Notes: generated by a model not told the origin, from the sequence alone. A stretch of DNA of 64,000 bases from Aquirufa ecclesiirivi (GCF_011250515.1 NZ_JAANOP010000006.1:124001-188000); one strand, 5' to 3'. Counted from the stretch's first letter, positions 1 through 10,432 are shown. Numbers and translations are program-made.

Positions 1-291
1 GGAGGCATGGTGGTTAGTTGGGAAGGAGGAAAACTGGGAGGGGATAATTTGACGCACGTGGTTCAATTTAGTAATGCTGAAAACCAACATGAAGGACTTT
101 CCGATATGGAGTACGGTCAAATATCTGGAGAAGCTGAATTTGATATTCGCCATCCGTTGATTCAAAAACTAAATCCTAGTATAGATCAATTAGCCCTTGT
201 GAAACCTTATGTACCTTCCAAATCAGAAGGTCAATCCATGGGTAAGCATATTACTAAATCTCAGATGCCCAAGATAAAGAAAAAGCATTAA
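1..291 (+). CDS. C-terminal part of an unidentified protein (cut by window edge)
   Basis: The reading frame is open from the first base of the window, with no stop before the in-frame ATG at position 7, so this is probably the last ~96 residues of a longer protein rather than a small gene. The visible part is soluble-looking, with no membrane segment, and ends in a lysine-rich tail. I do not recognise the family. It runs convergently into the hydroxyacid dehydrogenase on the other strand and overlaps its stop by four bases. Confidence 0.6.
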   Translation, partial: GGMVVSWEGGKLGGDNLTHVVQFSNAENQHEGLSDMEYGQISGEAEFDIRHPLIQKLNPSIDQLALVKPYVPSKSEGQSMGKHITKSQMPKIKKKH

Positions 292-1232
292 TTGACCTGA
301 TTGATTGCTTTTCCTGCTAAAAATCCAGCCAGCGTAGTGATGAGGCTTTGAATAATGCGTGTTCTTGCCTCAAAGCTCAACCAGGCATTATGCGGTGTGA
401 TGTAGGCATGATTAATTCCTAGTAAAGGATGATGTATATTGGGTGGTTCTTGATCTAATACATCCAATAAAGCCGCGGCAATTTGTTTTTCTTGTAGGGC
501 TTTGGCCAATGCCAAAGAATCGACCAATCCACCTCGGGAGCTATTGATTAATATCGCATGCGATGGCATCCAAGCTAAAAATTCAGCATTGATGAGTTGA
601 TCTGTTTGTGGGTTTAATGGGCAATGTAAACTGATCACATCACAGGTTTGAGCTAATTCCTTTTTAGATAAATAAGTCCTGTTTTTAAGTTGTAAATCAC
701 GTGTATGGTGATAATATACTTGCATTCCCAGGCTTTCGGCCATATTGGCAAAACATTGTCCAATGTTCCCCATACCAATAATACCTAGTTTCTTGTCAGC
801 TAATTCGGTCAAAGGACTTAATGAATAGGACCAATCGTTTTTACTCCATTCTCCAGCTTGTACGGATTGATTGTGTAGTTCCACTCGATTACACCAAGCC
901 AATAAGAGGGCCAAGGTATGCTGAGCCACCGAATAAGTGCCATAGGCAGGGACATTGGATACTTGAATTCCTCTTTCTTTACATGCTTGAATGTCGACGG
1001 AATTATACCCCGTGGCTGCTACTAGGACTAATTTCAATTGCGTGAAATGAGACAACGCTTTTTCATTGACCAGGCATTTATTCGTGACTAATACGGCTGC
1101 GTTCGGGTCTCGTAAGTTAATATCAGCTTCATTGGTTTTTTCGTAGAAATCAACTTCTCCATAAGCACTCAATGAAGTTCTTGAAATATCTTGTTGAAAT
1201 AAGGCTAAGCCATCTAAAATTACAATTTTCAT
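288..1232 (-). CDS. D-2-hydroxyacid dehydrogenase, glycerate dehydrogenase-like
   Basis: This 314-residue protein has the two-domain layout of NAD-dependent D-2-hydroxyacid dehydrogenases. The Rossmann motif GMGNIG lies at residues 153-158. The catalytic triad of the family is in place: Arg233 in NSSRGG, Glu262 in LDQEPP and His281 in ITPHNAW. The family reduces 2-oxoacids such as hydroxypyruvate or glyoxylate to the D-hydroxyacid in the cytoplasm. Length is normal. It is the last gene of a minus-strand run and its start overlaps the stop of the MazG-like gene by four bases, suggesting translational coupling. The exact substrate cannot be read from sequence; a hydroxypyruvate or glyoxylate reductase is the most likely assignment. 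Confidence 0.85.
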   Translation of the reverse strand: MKIVILDGLALFQQDISRTSLSAYGEVDFYEKTNEADINLRDPNAAVLVTNKCLVNEKALSHFTQLKLVLVAATGYNSVDIQACKERGIQVSNVPAYGTYSVAQHTLALLLAWCNRVELHNQSVQAGEWSKNDWSYSLSPLTELADKKLGIIGMGNIGQCFANMAESLGMQVYYHHTRDLQLKNRTYLSKKELAQTCDVISLHCPLNPQTDQLINAEFLAWMPSHAILINSSRGGLVDSLALAKALQEKQIAAALLDVLDQEPPNIHHPLLGINHAYITPHNAWLSFEARTRIIQSLITTLAGFLAGKAINQVN

Positions 1233-1558
1233 GCTTTTAGTTTCGGATTATTGTGATGCCGATCTTGGTCTCTGAACGATTTTTTAGCTAAATTTTGCTC
1301 AAGGGCTTTTTCTAAATCGATGCCCGTTTGGTTTGCTAAACAAATTAGAACAAACAACACATCGGCCATTTCATCCCCCAAATCTTTTTGTTTGTCGGAC
1401 TCCTTTTCTGATTGTTCCCCATACCTTCTGGCGATAATACGTGCCACTTCTCCCACTTCTTCCGTGAGCATGGCCATGTTAGTCAGTTCATTAAAATAAC
1501 GGACACCTACGGTTTTAATCCATTGGTCAACTTGTTTTTGTGCTTCTTGTATCGTCAT
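1229..1558 (-). CDS. MazG-like nucleotide pyrophosphohydrolase
   Basis: This is a single-domain all-alpha NTP pyrophosphohydrolase of 109 residues. It has the family's metal-binding pattern: EEVGE at about residues 33-37 and DEMADVLF at about 62-69. The family hydrolyses (d)NTPs to the monophosphate and pyrophosphate, often for housecleaning of non-canonical nucleotides. It overlaps the dtd stop by one base and the next dehydrogenase start by four, so it sits in a tightly packed operon. The preferred nucleotide is unknown. It is half the length of E. coli MazG, as is usual for these short forms. Confidence 0.85.
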   Translation of the reverse strand: MTIQEAQKQVDQWIKTVGVRYFNELTNMAMLTEEVGEVARIIARRYGEQSEKESDKQKDLGDEMADVLFVLICLANQTGIDLEKALEQNLAKKSFRDQDRHHNNPKLKA

Positions 1559-2010
1559 TAGTTTGGGTGTTGAGAATCTATGATGATGGTTACTGGGCCG
1601 TCATTGACTAGGCTAACTTGCATGTCGGCTCCAAATTTGCCTGTTTGTATAGGGAATCCTAGCTTGTTTTCTAATTGATCTATGAGGTGATGGTACAAAG
1701 GAATGGCATGTTCGGGTCTTGCCGCTTCGATAAAACTGGGTCTATTTCCCTTTTTTGTTTGGGCATGTAACGTGAATTGGCTCACCAAAATGATTTGGCC
1801 CTGAATGGCTTTGATATCCAAATTCATTTTGCCTTCAGCATCTGAAAAAACTCGAAGGGCACTGATTTTATTGGCTAAATAAAGGCTGTCTGCCTCGGTA
1901 TCTTGCTGATGTATCCCGACTAATATTAAAAAGCCTTGTTGTATTTGGGCATTGATTTGACCATCAATTTCAACTTTAGCTTCCGAAACACGTTGAATGA
2001 CCGCCAGCAT
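1558..2010 (-). CDS. dtd: D-aminoacyl-tRNA deacylase
   Basis: This is a full-length (150 residues) DTD protein. It frees tRNA from D-amino acids and mischarged glycine, keeping D-residues out of proteins. The two family signature regions are visible: SQFTLHA at about residues 77-83 and the C-terminal NDGPVTIIID stretch containing the cross-subunit Gly-Pro region. The N-terminus MLAVIQRVSEAKV matches the family start. It follows mgtE with a one-base gap and overlaps the MazG-like gene, so it is probably co-transcribed with both. Confidence 0.95.
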   Translation of the reverse strand: MLAVIQRVSEAKVEIDGQINAQIQQGFLILVGIHQQDTEADSLYLANKISALRVFSDAEGKMNLDIKAIQGQIILVSQFTLHAQTKKGNRPSFIEAARPEHAIPLYHHLIDQLENKLGFPIQTGKFGADMQVSLVNDGPVTIIIDSQHPN

Positions 2011-2011
2011 G

Positions 2012-3388
2012 TTAGAGCAATAAATAGACGATTAGGAAGTAAACCCCATAACCCAGAATGTCATTGGTTGTCGTTATGAATGGTCCACTGGCTACCGCAG
2101 GATTGATGTTTAATTGATTCAATACCAAAGGTGTAATGGTTCCCATCAGCGAGGCTAACATAACTACGGCGAACAAAGAAATTGAAACTGTTACCGAGAG
2201 CATGATTTCACCATGATCCACTAACATGGAGCATCCAAATGCAAATGCGGCTGCAATTAGTGCATTGATCAAGGCCACAATCAATACTTTTTGAAGACGT
2301 TTCCAAAGTGTAGTATCCAAGCCACTTTTATCCGCTAAACTTTGTACGATCAGCGAAGAAGATTGAATTCCTACATTGCCTCCCGTGGAACCAATTAAGG
2401 GGATAAAAGCTGAAATAGCCGGCATGATGGAAATAGAACTATCAAAACGGTCAATGATTTTAGCGGCTAAAAAGCTACCAACCATACCTCCGATTAACCA
2501 GGGTAAACGGGAACGTACTAATAACCAAATGGAGTCATCTTCCTCTACGTCTTCCGAAATACCGGCCATGACCTGAATATCTTCTTGTGCGGATTCGGTG
2601 ATGAAATCGACCATGTCATCGATGGTAATTCTGCCTAATAAACGTCCTTGTATATTAACGACAGGAATCGCTTCTAGGTCATATTTTTGCATTAAATCGG
2701 CTACTTCTTCTCCAGAAATATAGGTTTGAACCGAAACGATTCCATCGGCATCAAATACATCTTGGATTTTGGAACCTCTTTTGGCTAAAATGATTTTTTT
2801 CAAGGAAACAGTTCCCATCAATAAACCATCGTCATCAACTACGTATACGGCATATACTTTTTCAACATCCTCGGCTTGTCGACGAATCTCTTCTACACAC
2901 TCGGTGACCGTTTGTTTGACATTGATTTTGATTAACTCTTTTTGCATTAAACCACCGGCACAATCTTCATCGTAATGCATTAAATCAATGATGAAACGGG
3001 CTTGCTCCCGGTCTTTTAATAGGGCAATTACCTCCTCGCGTACGCGTACAGGTTGCTCATTTAATATATCCACTGCATCATCGGAATCGATGACATTGAT
3101 GTAACTAGCAATTTCTTTGGAATTGAAATTTTTCAGAAACTTTTTACGGTCATCTGAGTCCAAGGTTGAAATAATTTCAGCGGCTAATTTAGTATCGAGT
3201 AATAGAACAATGTATTTGGCTTCTTCACCACTTAATTCATCCAAAATACTGGTAATATCCGCTGCAAATAGATCTTCAATTTTGGCCAGTATAGCCTCGT
3301 TGGATTGCTCAGCGATAAGTAATTTGATTTCCTCTAAAAACTCTTTGGTGAGTTCAAACGGAAGGTGTTGTGGGTTGACTACTTCCAT
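2012..3388 (-). CDS. mgtE: Magnesium transporter MgtE
   Basis: This is a 458-residue inner-membrane Mg2+ channel. The N-terminal superhelical MgtE_N domain covers about residues 30-130. A CBS pair follows at about 140-260, and five hydrophobic segments at about 285-458 form the pore. The pore region holds the family's conserved patterns around PLIGSTGGNVG and the TNDILGYG segment near the end. In this family the cytoplasmic domains bind Mg2+ and close the channel when Mg2+ is high, so control is mainly post-translational. It lies 60 bases downstream of rsmA on the same strand. Confidence 0.95.
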   Translation of the reverse strand: MEVVNPQHLPFELTKEFLEEIKLLIAEQSNEAILAKIEDLFAADITSILDELSGEEAKYIVLLLDTKLAAEIISTLDSDDRKKFLKNFNSKEIASYINVIDSDDAVDILNEQPVRVREEVIALLKDREQARFIIDLMHYDEDCAGGLMQKELIKINVKQTVTECVEEIRRQAEDVEKVYAVYVVDDDGLLMGTVSLKKIILAKRGSKIQDVFDADGIVSVQTYISGEEVADLMQKYDLEAIPVVNIQGRLLGRITIDDMVDFITESAQEDIQVMAGISEDVEEDDSIWLLVRSRLPWLIGGMVGSFLAAKIIDRFDSSISIMPAISAFIPLIGSTGGNVGIQSSSLIVQSLADKSGLDTTLWKRLQKVLIVALINALIAAAFAFGCSMLVDHGEIMLSVTVSISLFAVVMLASLMGTITPLVLNQLNINPAVASGPFITTTNDILGYGVYFLIVYLLL

Positions 3389-3448
3389 GGATTTCGCTGA
3401 GGTTTGAAAATTTCGTATCTAAATTAAGAAATATTTGCTGGATTTCGG

Positions 3449-4231
3449 CTATGCGCCTACATAACCATTGGCTTTCCACAATTCGGTCAGTTCGGAAAAT
3501 TCAGCTACACCTAATTGCTCTGCTCGTTTGCTTAATAAAGGGTGATCGGGCAACTGCATCGCTCTAAGTGCATTTCTTAATGTTTTCCGGCGTTGGTTGA
3601 AGGCCATTTTGACCACTTGTTTGAATTTTTGGGGATCACACTCTAATTTTTTGTCCCAATTTCTCACGACCCGAATAACACCAGAATTTACTTTTGGTGG
3701 AGGAGTGAATACCTCCGGCCCAAGGGTAAATAAGTATTCCACATCAAAATAGGCTTGAAGCAAAACACTTAGAATGCCATAATCTTTATTCCCGGGTTTA
3801 GCGGCTAGCCGCTCGGCTACTTCTTTTTGCAGCATTCCAACCACTTCCACGCATTGATCCTTGTACTCTAGGATTCTAAAAAATATTTGGGTCGAGATGA
3901 AATAGGGGAAATTGCCCACAACGGCGAATTTTTCATCCCCAAAGATGTTTTCAAGTGGGTATCTCAAAAAGTCCCCATCGATTAAACGAGGTCCGGTAAA
4001 TTCTAAATAATTCTTTCTTAAATAAGCCACAGACTCTTGGTCAATCTCAATGAGGTAGGTTTCATATTCTTTCTTTTTGACTAAATATTGAGTCAAAACA
4101 CCCATTCCAGGCCCAATCTCCAATACCTTTTGATAGGCGCCTTGCGGATTCAGTCCATTGACTATACGCTGGGCGGCGTCTAAATCCTTTAAAAAATGTT
4201 GTCCTAAACTCTTTTTTGCTCTTACTTGCAC
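3449..4231 (-). CDS. rsmA: 16S rRNA dimethyladenosine transferase
   Basis: RsmA/KsgA dimethylates two adjacent adenosines in the 3'-terminal hairpin of 16S rRNA during 30S maturation. The 260-residue protein begins with the typical KKSLGQHFLKD segment. It has the SAM-binding motif LEIGPGMGVLT (about residues 38-48) and the catalytic motif NFPYFIS, where Phe replaces the more usual Leu of NLPY; this is seen in some family members. Length is normal. It is the first gene of the minus-strand run and is divergent from the hybrid kinase. Confidence 0.95.
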   Translation of the reverse strand: MQVRAKKSLGQHFLKDLDAAQRIVNGLNPQGAYQKVLEIGPGMGVLTQYLVKKKEYETYLIEIDQESVAYLRKNYLEFTGPRLIDGDFLRYPLENIFGDEKFAVVGNFPYFISTQIFFRILEYKDQCVEVVGMLQKEVAERLAAKPGNKDYGILSVLLQAYFDVEYLFTLGPEVFTPPPKVNSGVIRVVRNWDKKLECDPQKFKQVVKMAFNQRRKTLRNALRAMQLPDHPLLSKRAEQLGVAEFSELTELWKANGYVGA

Positions 4232-4303
4232 GTGCTGATGGGGCTTTAAGAAGTAAAATTACGCCCTTTTTTGTACATTGTAAGCAAAATTTTGAATAAA
4301 GCC

Positions 4304-7300
4304 ATGGCAGGTTGGGCACAGAAATCCAAAGACGAATTAATTCAGGAAATTAGACAACTAAAAAATCAGTTGGATGTAATCGAAATGACAGAATCATCCT
4401 TTACCGGAACTTCTGCCAAAGAGAATCTCATTCGGACTTTAGAGAGTTTAAAGCTTTTTGGAATCATCATGGCCTTGGATGGAACCATCACCCATGCCAA
4501 TGTCTACACGCATAAATTGTTAGGTTATGAGCCCAATGAGTTAAATGGTAAAGATTTTTTTACTACTTTATTGCCTATCGAAGAAAGGCAGGGTCGTCGC
4601 TCAGCTTTTAATCAAGCTATAGCCAATGGTGGATTATTTGAAGAACGCGAAAGAATCTATGTAACGAAATCAGGGGATACTAAGTGGGTGGAAGTAAATT
4701 CCACCATAGTTAGTGAGCTAGATGAGCAGACCTATTTAAGTATCATTGGTGAAGATATCAGTGAACGGAAAAAAGTTAGTGAAGCATTAAGTCGATCCAA
4801 TGCGCAGTTGCAGGATTTGATTAATAATACGACCGACTTAATCCAAATTACGGGAATTACAGGGCGTTTTCTCTTTGTCAACCGAGCTTGGTTAGAAACC
4901 ATGGGTTATACAGAAGATGAAGCGAGAGATTTGAAGTTACAGGATGTATTGCACCCAGAATTTGCTTCCAATACCTTAAATCAGTTGGATTTATTAAGTA
5001 AAGGAAACGAGATTCCCGAATTTACCGCGGTATTTAGAAGAAAGGACGGTCGCCGCTTATACGTCAGTGGTTCAGCCACGTGTCGGTTTGAAAAAGGTGT
5101 ACCCACGGCTTTCCGATGTATTTTACATAACTCCACTGCCAAAGTCCGTGCCGAACGGGCCAGTAAATTATACTCCTCCATTGCTCAGGTGACGATTAAT
5201 TCGTCCAATTTGGATGATCTATATTCCAATATCCACAAGCAATTAGGGGAAGTGATTGATGTGAAGAATTTCTTCATCGCTCAATATGACCCTGCCAAAA
5301 GCTTCTTGTATTTTCCTTATTACGTGGATGAATACTTTAATTCTAGGGTTCATTTTACCAAAAGGAAATTGGGGAATGGTTTGACGGAATATGCCATCAT
5401 GGCCAATAAGCCTTTGATATTACACGATGATGATATTCATCAATTAGCCAATGAAAAGAAAATTTACTTATATGGGGTTGTTCCTAAGGTGATGCTTTGT
5501 GTGCCGCTTCGTATTGGTGACCGGGTGACGGGAATTATCGGAGTGAAATCCTATGAGCGTTCCAATAAATACGAAAACCGAGATTTGGAGCTATTGGACT
5601 TTATATCGGGTCAGGTGGCTTTGGCCATTGCAAGAAAACAGGCAGAAGAGGCTTTAGCGCGTGAAACGGCTCGACTGAATGCCATTTTTGAAGGTAGTTC
5701 CCACTTAATGTGGTCGGTGAATAAACGCTTGTTTTTGACCAGCTTTAATCACGAATATTCGGATTTATTGGTTGAGCAAATTAGTATTAGTCCTCAGATT
5801 AATATCAGTGCCGAAAAAATGGGCTTTCAGCTCTTAGCTCCACCCGAGCGCAGAAGGATGGAAGAAGGTTATAAAATGGCTTTTAGGGGGCAAAAACAGC
5901 ATTTTGAATTGGAACTTTTAACCAAAAATGGGGAGGAGAAATGGCTGGAAATTTATTTGAATCCTATCTTTTTGGAGCATGGGACAATCGAAGAAGTATC
6001 GGGTATTGCCCGTGATATTACGGATTTAAAGAAGTATCAACATGCCTTGGTGGAAGCTCGTGAACAGGCAGAACGCTCTTTAAAAGTGAAGGAACAATTT
6101 CTGGCCAATATGAGTCATGAGATTCGTACGCCTATGAATGGGGTAATTGGCATGGTGGATTTATTGAGCGATACCCCTTTGAATGAAGATCAGGTTGATT
6201 ATGTGCAAACGATTAAAAAATCATCCGAGACCTTACTGCATATTTTAAATGATATTTTGGATTTAGCCAAAATAGAAGCGGGTAAGATGGTCTTGCACCC
6301 AAGTGATTTAGTCTTGGATGATGTGCTAGATCGTTTGATGGCCTTGTTTTCCCAAGTGGCTTGTCAAAAAGGAAATACGTTGGAATATCACTTGTCCAAA
6401 GACTTACCCGAAGTGGTGGTCGCAGATGAGACACGATTGTTACAAATTCTATCCAATTTGACCTCCAATGCCTTGAAATTCACAGAACATGGGAAAGTGA
6501 GCATTGATGTATCAGGAGAAAATATCACCCAAGAATCATTGGATTTAGTCGTGAAAGTACAGGATACTGGTATTGGTATCAGTGCTGAAAATTTAAAAAT
6601 ATTGTTTAGTGCTTTTCAACAACTAGATAATTCTACCTCTAAAGTCTATGGTGGAACAGGTTTAGGATTAGCCATTTCTCGCGAATTCTGTAAAATGATG
6701 CAAGGGGATATTGGCGTAGAATCCACTTTGGGTAAGGGAAGTACATTTTGGTTTAAAGTCCATTTGAAAGTAGGAAAACAAGAATTGGTTCAAAGAAATA
6801 AAGACGCAGATAAGTTTGTCATTCAAGGAAAATTAGAAGATATACAGCCTCATATTTTGTTGGTTGATGATAATTCGACCAATCGAAAAGTGGCCTCTCA
6901 AATATTAGCTAAGGCCGGATGTATCGTTCAAACAGCCTCTAGTGGGAAGGATGCTATTGGTTTATTGAGTAAAAGCCATGAGTTTGATTTGATCTTGATG
7001 GATATTCAAATGCCTGAAATGGATGGTATGCAGACTACCCAACATTTGAAACAATTGGGCTTAGTTAGTTTGCCGCCCATCGTAGCTATGACGGCCTATG
7101 CCATGAAGGAAGATCGCGAGCGTTTTTTAGCTGTGGGAATGGATGATTATTTGGCGAAACCGATTCGCGCTCAACAGTTAATTCAAATGGTAAACCATTG
7201 GGTAACCAAGGGGGAGAGAACGCATGTGAAACAAGAGGCCATCAGTAAAGAGCATTCGGTCAATCCCATTGATCAAGAGGCATTGGATTCCTTATTAGAA

Positions 7301-7603
7301 GCCACAGGTGGGGATATGGATTTTGTGAAAAGTATGTTGTGTGATTTTATTCAAGAGGCCAAACAGCAAATACAGGATGCCGAAAGTTCTTATCAGAAGA
7401 ATGATTGCAAGGGTGTACAATCGGAATTACATACGTTAAAAGGTAATTCAGGAACCTTGGGTGCTGCCGAGGTGTATACGATTTGTCGGAAAATAGAGGG
7501 CAAGGCAAAGCTCTGTGATTTCAAAGAATTTGAATTAGAAATCGAATTATTGAAACAGGCCTTGCACCGTTTTGAAGAGGCGGTTCAAGTACAATATGCC
7601 TGA
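4304..7603 (+). CDS. Hybrid sensor histidine kinase (PAS-PAS-GAF-PAS-HK-REC-HPt)
   Basis: A large multidomain phosphorelay protein of 1,099 residues if the ATG at 4304 is used. An upstream in-frame TTG at 4271 is less likely. Domains in order: PAS at about 40-155, PAS 170-285, GAF 300-455, PAS 470-590, HisKA with phospho-acceptor His605 in SHEIRTPMNG, HATPase at about 715-840 with DTGIGI and GGTGLGL, receiver with Asp900 in LMDIQMPEMDG and the conserved Lys of AKPIR, and a C-terminal HPt with His1043 in LHTLKGNSG. No transmembrane helix is visible, so it should be a cytoplasmic sensor. Phosphate would pass His-Asp-His to an unknown partner; no response-regulator gene is adjacent. The signal is unknown. 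Confidence 0.92.
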   Translation: MAGWAQKSKDELIQEIRQLKNQLDVIEMTESSFTGTSAKENLIRTLESLKLFGIIMALDGTITHANVYTHKLLGYEPNELNGKDFFTTLLPIEERQGRRSAFNQAIANGGLFEERERIYVTKSGDTKWVEVNSTIVSELDEQTYLSIIGEDISERKKVSEALSRSNAQLQDLINNTTDLIQITGITGRFLFVNRAWLETMGYTEDEARDLKLQDVLHPEFASNTLNQLDLLSKGNEIPEFTAVFRRKDGRRLYVSGSATCRFEKGVPTAFRCILHNSTAKVRAERASKLYSSIAQVTINSSNLDDLYSNIHKQLGEVIDVKNFFIAQYDPAKSFLYFPYYVDEYFNSRVHFTKRKLGNGLTEYAIMANKPLILHDDDIHQLANEKKIYLYGVVPKVMLCVPLRIGDRVTGIIGVKSYERSNKYENRDLELLDFISGQVALAIARKQAEEALARETARLNAIFEGSSHLMWSVNKRLFLTSFNHEYSDLLVEQISISPQINISAEKMGFQLLAPPERRRMEEGYKMAFRGQKQHFELELLTKNGEEKWLEIYLNPIFLEHGTIEEVSGIARDITDLKKYQHALVEAREQAERSLKVKEQFLANMSHEIRTPMNGVIGMVDLLSDTPLNEDQVDYVQTIKKSSETLLHILNDILDLAKIEAGKMVLHPSDLVLDDVLDRLMALFSQVACQKGNTLEYHLSKDLPEVVVADETRLLQILSNLTSNALKFTEHGKVSIDVSGENITQESLDLVVKVQDTGIGISAENLKILFSAFQQLDNSTSKVYGGTGLGLAISREFCKMMQGDIGVESTLGKGSTFWFKVHLKVGKQELVQRNKDADKFVIQGKLEDIQPHILLVDDNSTNRKVASQILAKAGCIVQTASSGKDAIGLLSKSHEFDLILMDIQMPEMDGMQTTQHLKQLGLVSLPPIVAMTAYAMKEDRERFLAVGMDDYLAKPIRAQQLIQMVNHWVTKGERTHVKQEAISKEHSVNPIDQEALDSLLEATGGDMDFVKSMLCDFIQEAKQQIQDAESSYQKNDCKGVQSELHTLKGNSGTLGAAEVYTICRKIEGKAKLCDFKEFELEIELLKQALHRFEEAVQVQYA

Positions 7604-7717
7604 TTTTCGGACAAAATGGCTTATTTTGAAATTTAAATAAAAGACAAATAGGTCATTTTTTCCGATTTTTTACACTGGATTCAAATTTGAAAGGGAGATG
7701 TCAAATTGAAAAAACAG

Positions 7718-10321
7718 ATGAATCCTAAAAATTACACTTCCCAAGCGAGTATTGTGATTCAAAATTCAGTGGAATTGGCTACCAATGCGGGCCAGCAAGC
7801 CATTGAAACGGGTCACTTGTTGGCCGCAATCTTGCAAGATGATACCCAAACGGTTTCATTTTTGCTGAAAAAGTTGGGAGTATCATCCCAACAAATTCAA
7901 GAAAAGTTAAGTAAAATTATTAGTTCTTATCCTAAGGTTTCCGGAGAGCCCTTTTTGAGTAATGGATTGCAACAATCCCTTCAAAAGGCAGAAAAATGGA
8001 AAGAAACCATGGGGGATTCGTACATCAGCGTGGAAGTATTATTTATTTCTTTGCTGGATGGGAATGACGCCGTTTCGGATGCCTTGAAATCCTTAGGCCT
8101 CAGTACCACTTCATTAAAAAATGCCATTGTAGAACTTAGAGGAAATAGAAAAGTGAACGATCCACATGCAGAGGGTACTTACCAATCCTTAGAAAAATAC
8201 GGTAAGAATTTGAATGATTTGGCCAAGGCTGGGAAAATTGATCCCGTGATTGGTCGAGATGAGGAGATTCGACGTGTCTTGCAGATTTTATCGCGTAGAA
8301 CTAAGAATAACCCTATCTTATTAGGGGAACCTGGTGTTGGTAAAACAGCCATTGTAGAAGGTTTGGCTCAAAGAATTGTATCGGGTGATGTGCCAGAAAA
8401 CTTAAAATCCAAGATTGTGATGTCCTTGGATATGGGTTTATTGGTTGCAGGAGCTAAATACAAAGGAGAGTTTGAGGAGCGATTAAAAGCGGTCATCAAA
8501 GAAGTAACAGATTCCAATGGGGAGATTGTTTTGTTCATTGATGAGATACATACCTTAATTGGTGCAGGTGGAGGAGGAGAGGGAGCAATGGATGCGGCTA
8601 ATTTATTGAAACCAGCTTTGGCTCGTGGAGAATTGCATGCCATAGGTGCTACCACCCTGAAAGAATATCAAAAGTATATTGAAAAAGATAAGGCTCTGGA
8701 GCGTCGTTTTCAGGCAGTTATGGTGGAAGAACCCGATGTGGCTGATGCGATTTCTATATTACGTGGTATTAAAGATAAATATGAGTTACACCACGGGGTA
8801 AGAATCCAGGACGATGCCGTAATTGCAGCTGTTGAATTATCCAATCGCTATATTTCAGATCGCTTTTTGCCAGATAAGGCCATTGACTTGATCGATGAGG
8901 CTGCTGCAAAAATGCGCTTGGAGATAGATTCTGTGCCAGAGGAAATTGATGATATCCAACGCAAAATCATGCAATTGGAGATTGAACGAGAAGCGATTCG
9001 CCGGGAGAATAATAAGGAAAAAGAAACGATTTTATCCAGAGATTTAGCTGATTTATCTGAAAAAAGAGATGGCCTAAAGGCCCGTTGGCAAGCAGAAAAG
9101 TCTGTTTTAGATACGATTCGTTCCGAGAAAGAGAAAATTGATAAGTTGAAATTAGAGGCTGAACAAGCGGAACGCCAAGGTGATTATGGCAAAGTAGCGG
9201 AGATTCGTTACGGCCGTTTAGTGGAGTCGGAACAAAAGTTGAAAGATTTGCAATCAGCCTCTGCAGGAGAGAATACCATGTTGCAAGAAGAGGTAACCGC
9301 CGAGAATGTAGCAGAGGTAGTAGCTAAGTGGACAGGTATTCCGGTAAGTAAAATGTTACAAACTGAGATAGACAAATTGTTGCACTTAGAGGATGAGTTG
9401 CACAAACGTGTAGCAGGGCAAGATCAAGCCATTGAATTGGTTTCTGATGCGGTTCGTCGCTCCCGTGCAGGTTTACAAGACCCTCGTCGCCCGATTGGAT
9501 CCTTTATATTTTTAGGTACTACAGGCGTAGGCAAAACGGAATTAGCGAAGTCGCTGGCCGCCTATTTATTCAATGACGAGAATGCGATTGTTCGTATTGA
9601 TATGTCGGAATACCAAGAGCGTCACGCGGTAAGTCGCTTGATTGGAGCGCCTCCAGGATATGTGGGATATGATGAGGGAGGACAATTGACAGAGGCGGTG
9701 CGGAGAAAACCTTATTCCGTGGTATTGTTGGATGAGATAGAAAAGGCCCATCCAGATGTTTGGAATATCTTATTACAAGTACTCGATGAGGGTCGATTGA
9801 CGGATAATAAAGGTAGAACAGCCAATTTCAAAAATACCATTATCATCATGACCTCCAATATTGGTAGTCATTTGATTCAGGAAAAAATGGGACACATGGA
9901 GGGTTGGAATAATCAAATTATCTTGGATGAGACCAAAGAAGAGGTAATGACTTTATTGAAGCAGGTGGTTCGTCCGGAGTTTTTGAATCGTGTGGATGAA
10001 GTGGTATTATTTGAACCTTTATCTGAAGAACATGCTCGTAAGATTTTGGGTATTCAGTTCAAAGAAATCCAACGTCGATTAGCTGAACAGCAAATTACCT
10101 TAGAAGCTACGGACGAGGCTTTAGCTAAATTGGCCAAGGATGGCTATGATCCTAATTATGGAGGTAGACCGATGAAACGAGTACTTCAACGAGCTGTTTT
10201 GAATGAATTATCGAAAGAGATTTTATCAGGAAACGTGAAAAAGGATTCAGCTGTTTTGATGGATTTAGATGCGGAAGGAAATGTGATTTTTGATAATGTT
10301 CCGAATCCAGAAATAGTATAA
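7718..10321 (+). CDS. clpB: ATP-dependent disaggregase ClpB
   Basis: ClpB is a hexameric AAA+ chaperone that, with DnaK, pulls proteins out of aggregates after heat stress. The N-terminal Clp repeat domain is at about residues 1-145. The first AAA domain has Walker A GEPGVGKT and Walker B LFIDEIH. A coiled-coil middle domain lies at about 395-520, and the second AAA domain has GTTGVGKT. The middle domain separates ClpB from ClpA/ClpC. I chose the ATG at 7718 (867 residues), which gives the family's usual N-terminus; an in-frame TTG at 7706 would add four residues. A 12-bp palindrome at 7680-7691 (TTCAAATTTGAA) lies 26 bases upstream of the start and could be regulatory, but it does not match a heat-shock operator I know. 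Confidence 0.95.
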   Translation: MNPKNYTSQASIVIQNSVELATNAGQQAIETGHLLAAILQDDTQTVSFLLKKLGVSSQQIQEKLSKIISSYPKVSGEPFLSNGLQQSLQKAEKWKETMGDSYISVEVLFISLLDGNDAVSDALKSLGLSTTSLKNAIVELRGNRKVNDPHAEGTYQSLEKYGKNLNDLAKAGKIDPVIGRDEEIRRVLQILSRRTKNNPILLGEPGVGKTAIVEGLAQRIVSGDVPENLKSKIVMSLDMGLLVAGAKYKGEFEERLKAVIKEVTDSNGEIVLFIDEIHTLIGAGGGGEGAMDAANLLKPALARGELHAIGATTLKEYQKYIEKDKALERRFQAVMVEEPDVADAISILRGIKDKYELHHGVRIQDDAVIAAVELSNRYISDRFLPDKAIDLIDEAAAKMRLEIDSVPEEIDDIQRKIMQLEIEREAIRRENNKEKETILSRDLADLSEKRDGLKARWQAEKSVLDTIRSEKEKIDKLKLEAEQAERQGDYGKVAEIRYGRLVESEQKLKDLQSASAGENTMLQEEVTAENVAEVVAKWTGIPVSKMLQTEIDKLLHLEDELHKRVAGQDQAIELVSDAVRRSRAGLQDPRRPIGSFIFLGTTGVGKTELAKSLAAYLFNDENAIVRIDMSEYQERHAVSRLIGAPPGYVGYDEGGQLTEAVRRKPYSVVLLDEIEKAHPDVWNILLQVLDEGRLTDNKGRTANFKNTIIIMTSNIGSHLIQEKMGHMEGWNNQIILDETKEEVMTLLKQVVRPEFLNRVDEVVLFEPLSEEHARKILGIQFKEIQRRLAEQQITLEATDEALAKLAKDGYDPNYGGRPMKRVLQRAVLNELSKEILSGNVKKDSAVLMDLDAEGNVIFDNVPNPEIV

Positions 10322-10337
10322 ATTGGGGTAATTTAGG

Positions 10338-10432
10338 AAAAGCCTGAGGAATATTTCTCAGGCTTTTTTTTGTAACGTTGTCAAGGTTTGGAACCTTGCC
10401 AACGTTGGAAAATCGGGTTTATTGTATCAGTT
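10338..10432 (+). repeat. Direct repeat copy 1 (terminator plus second hairpin)
   Basis: A 95-bp segment made of the clpB terminator, then a second long hairpin (arms 10374-10388 and 10392-10406, 15 bp with one mismatch, loop TGG), then a short tail. It recurs almost unchanged at 11046-11140. The differences are one T in the T-run and a few bases after the second hairpin. The two copies flank the yefM-yoeB module exactly. Confidence 0.92.
10339..10371 (+). terminator. Rho-independent terminator after clpB
   Basis: A 10-bp perfect stem (AAAGCCTGAG / CTCAGGCTTT) with an 8-nt loop is followed by a run of T's. It lies 17 bases after the clpB stop and is the first part of a 95-bp repeat that recurs after yoeB. 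Confidence 0.9.

Noticed and set aside
4271-4303. TTG start for the hybrid histidine kinase
   Set aside because: The ATG at 4304 gives a natural N-terminus and leaves room for a leader. The 11 extra residues match nothing.
7680-7691. Palindrome TTCAAATTTGAA upstream of clpB as a heat-shock operator
   Set aside because: It does not match CIRCE or another operator I can name. A 12-bp A+T-rich palindrome is likely by chance in this composition, so it is mentioned only in the clpB entry.
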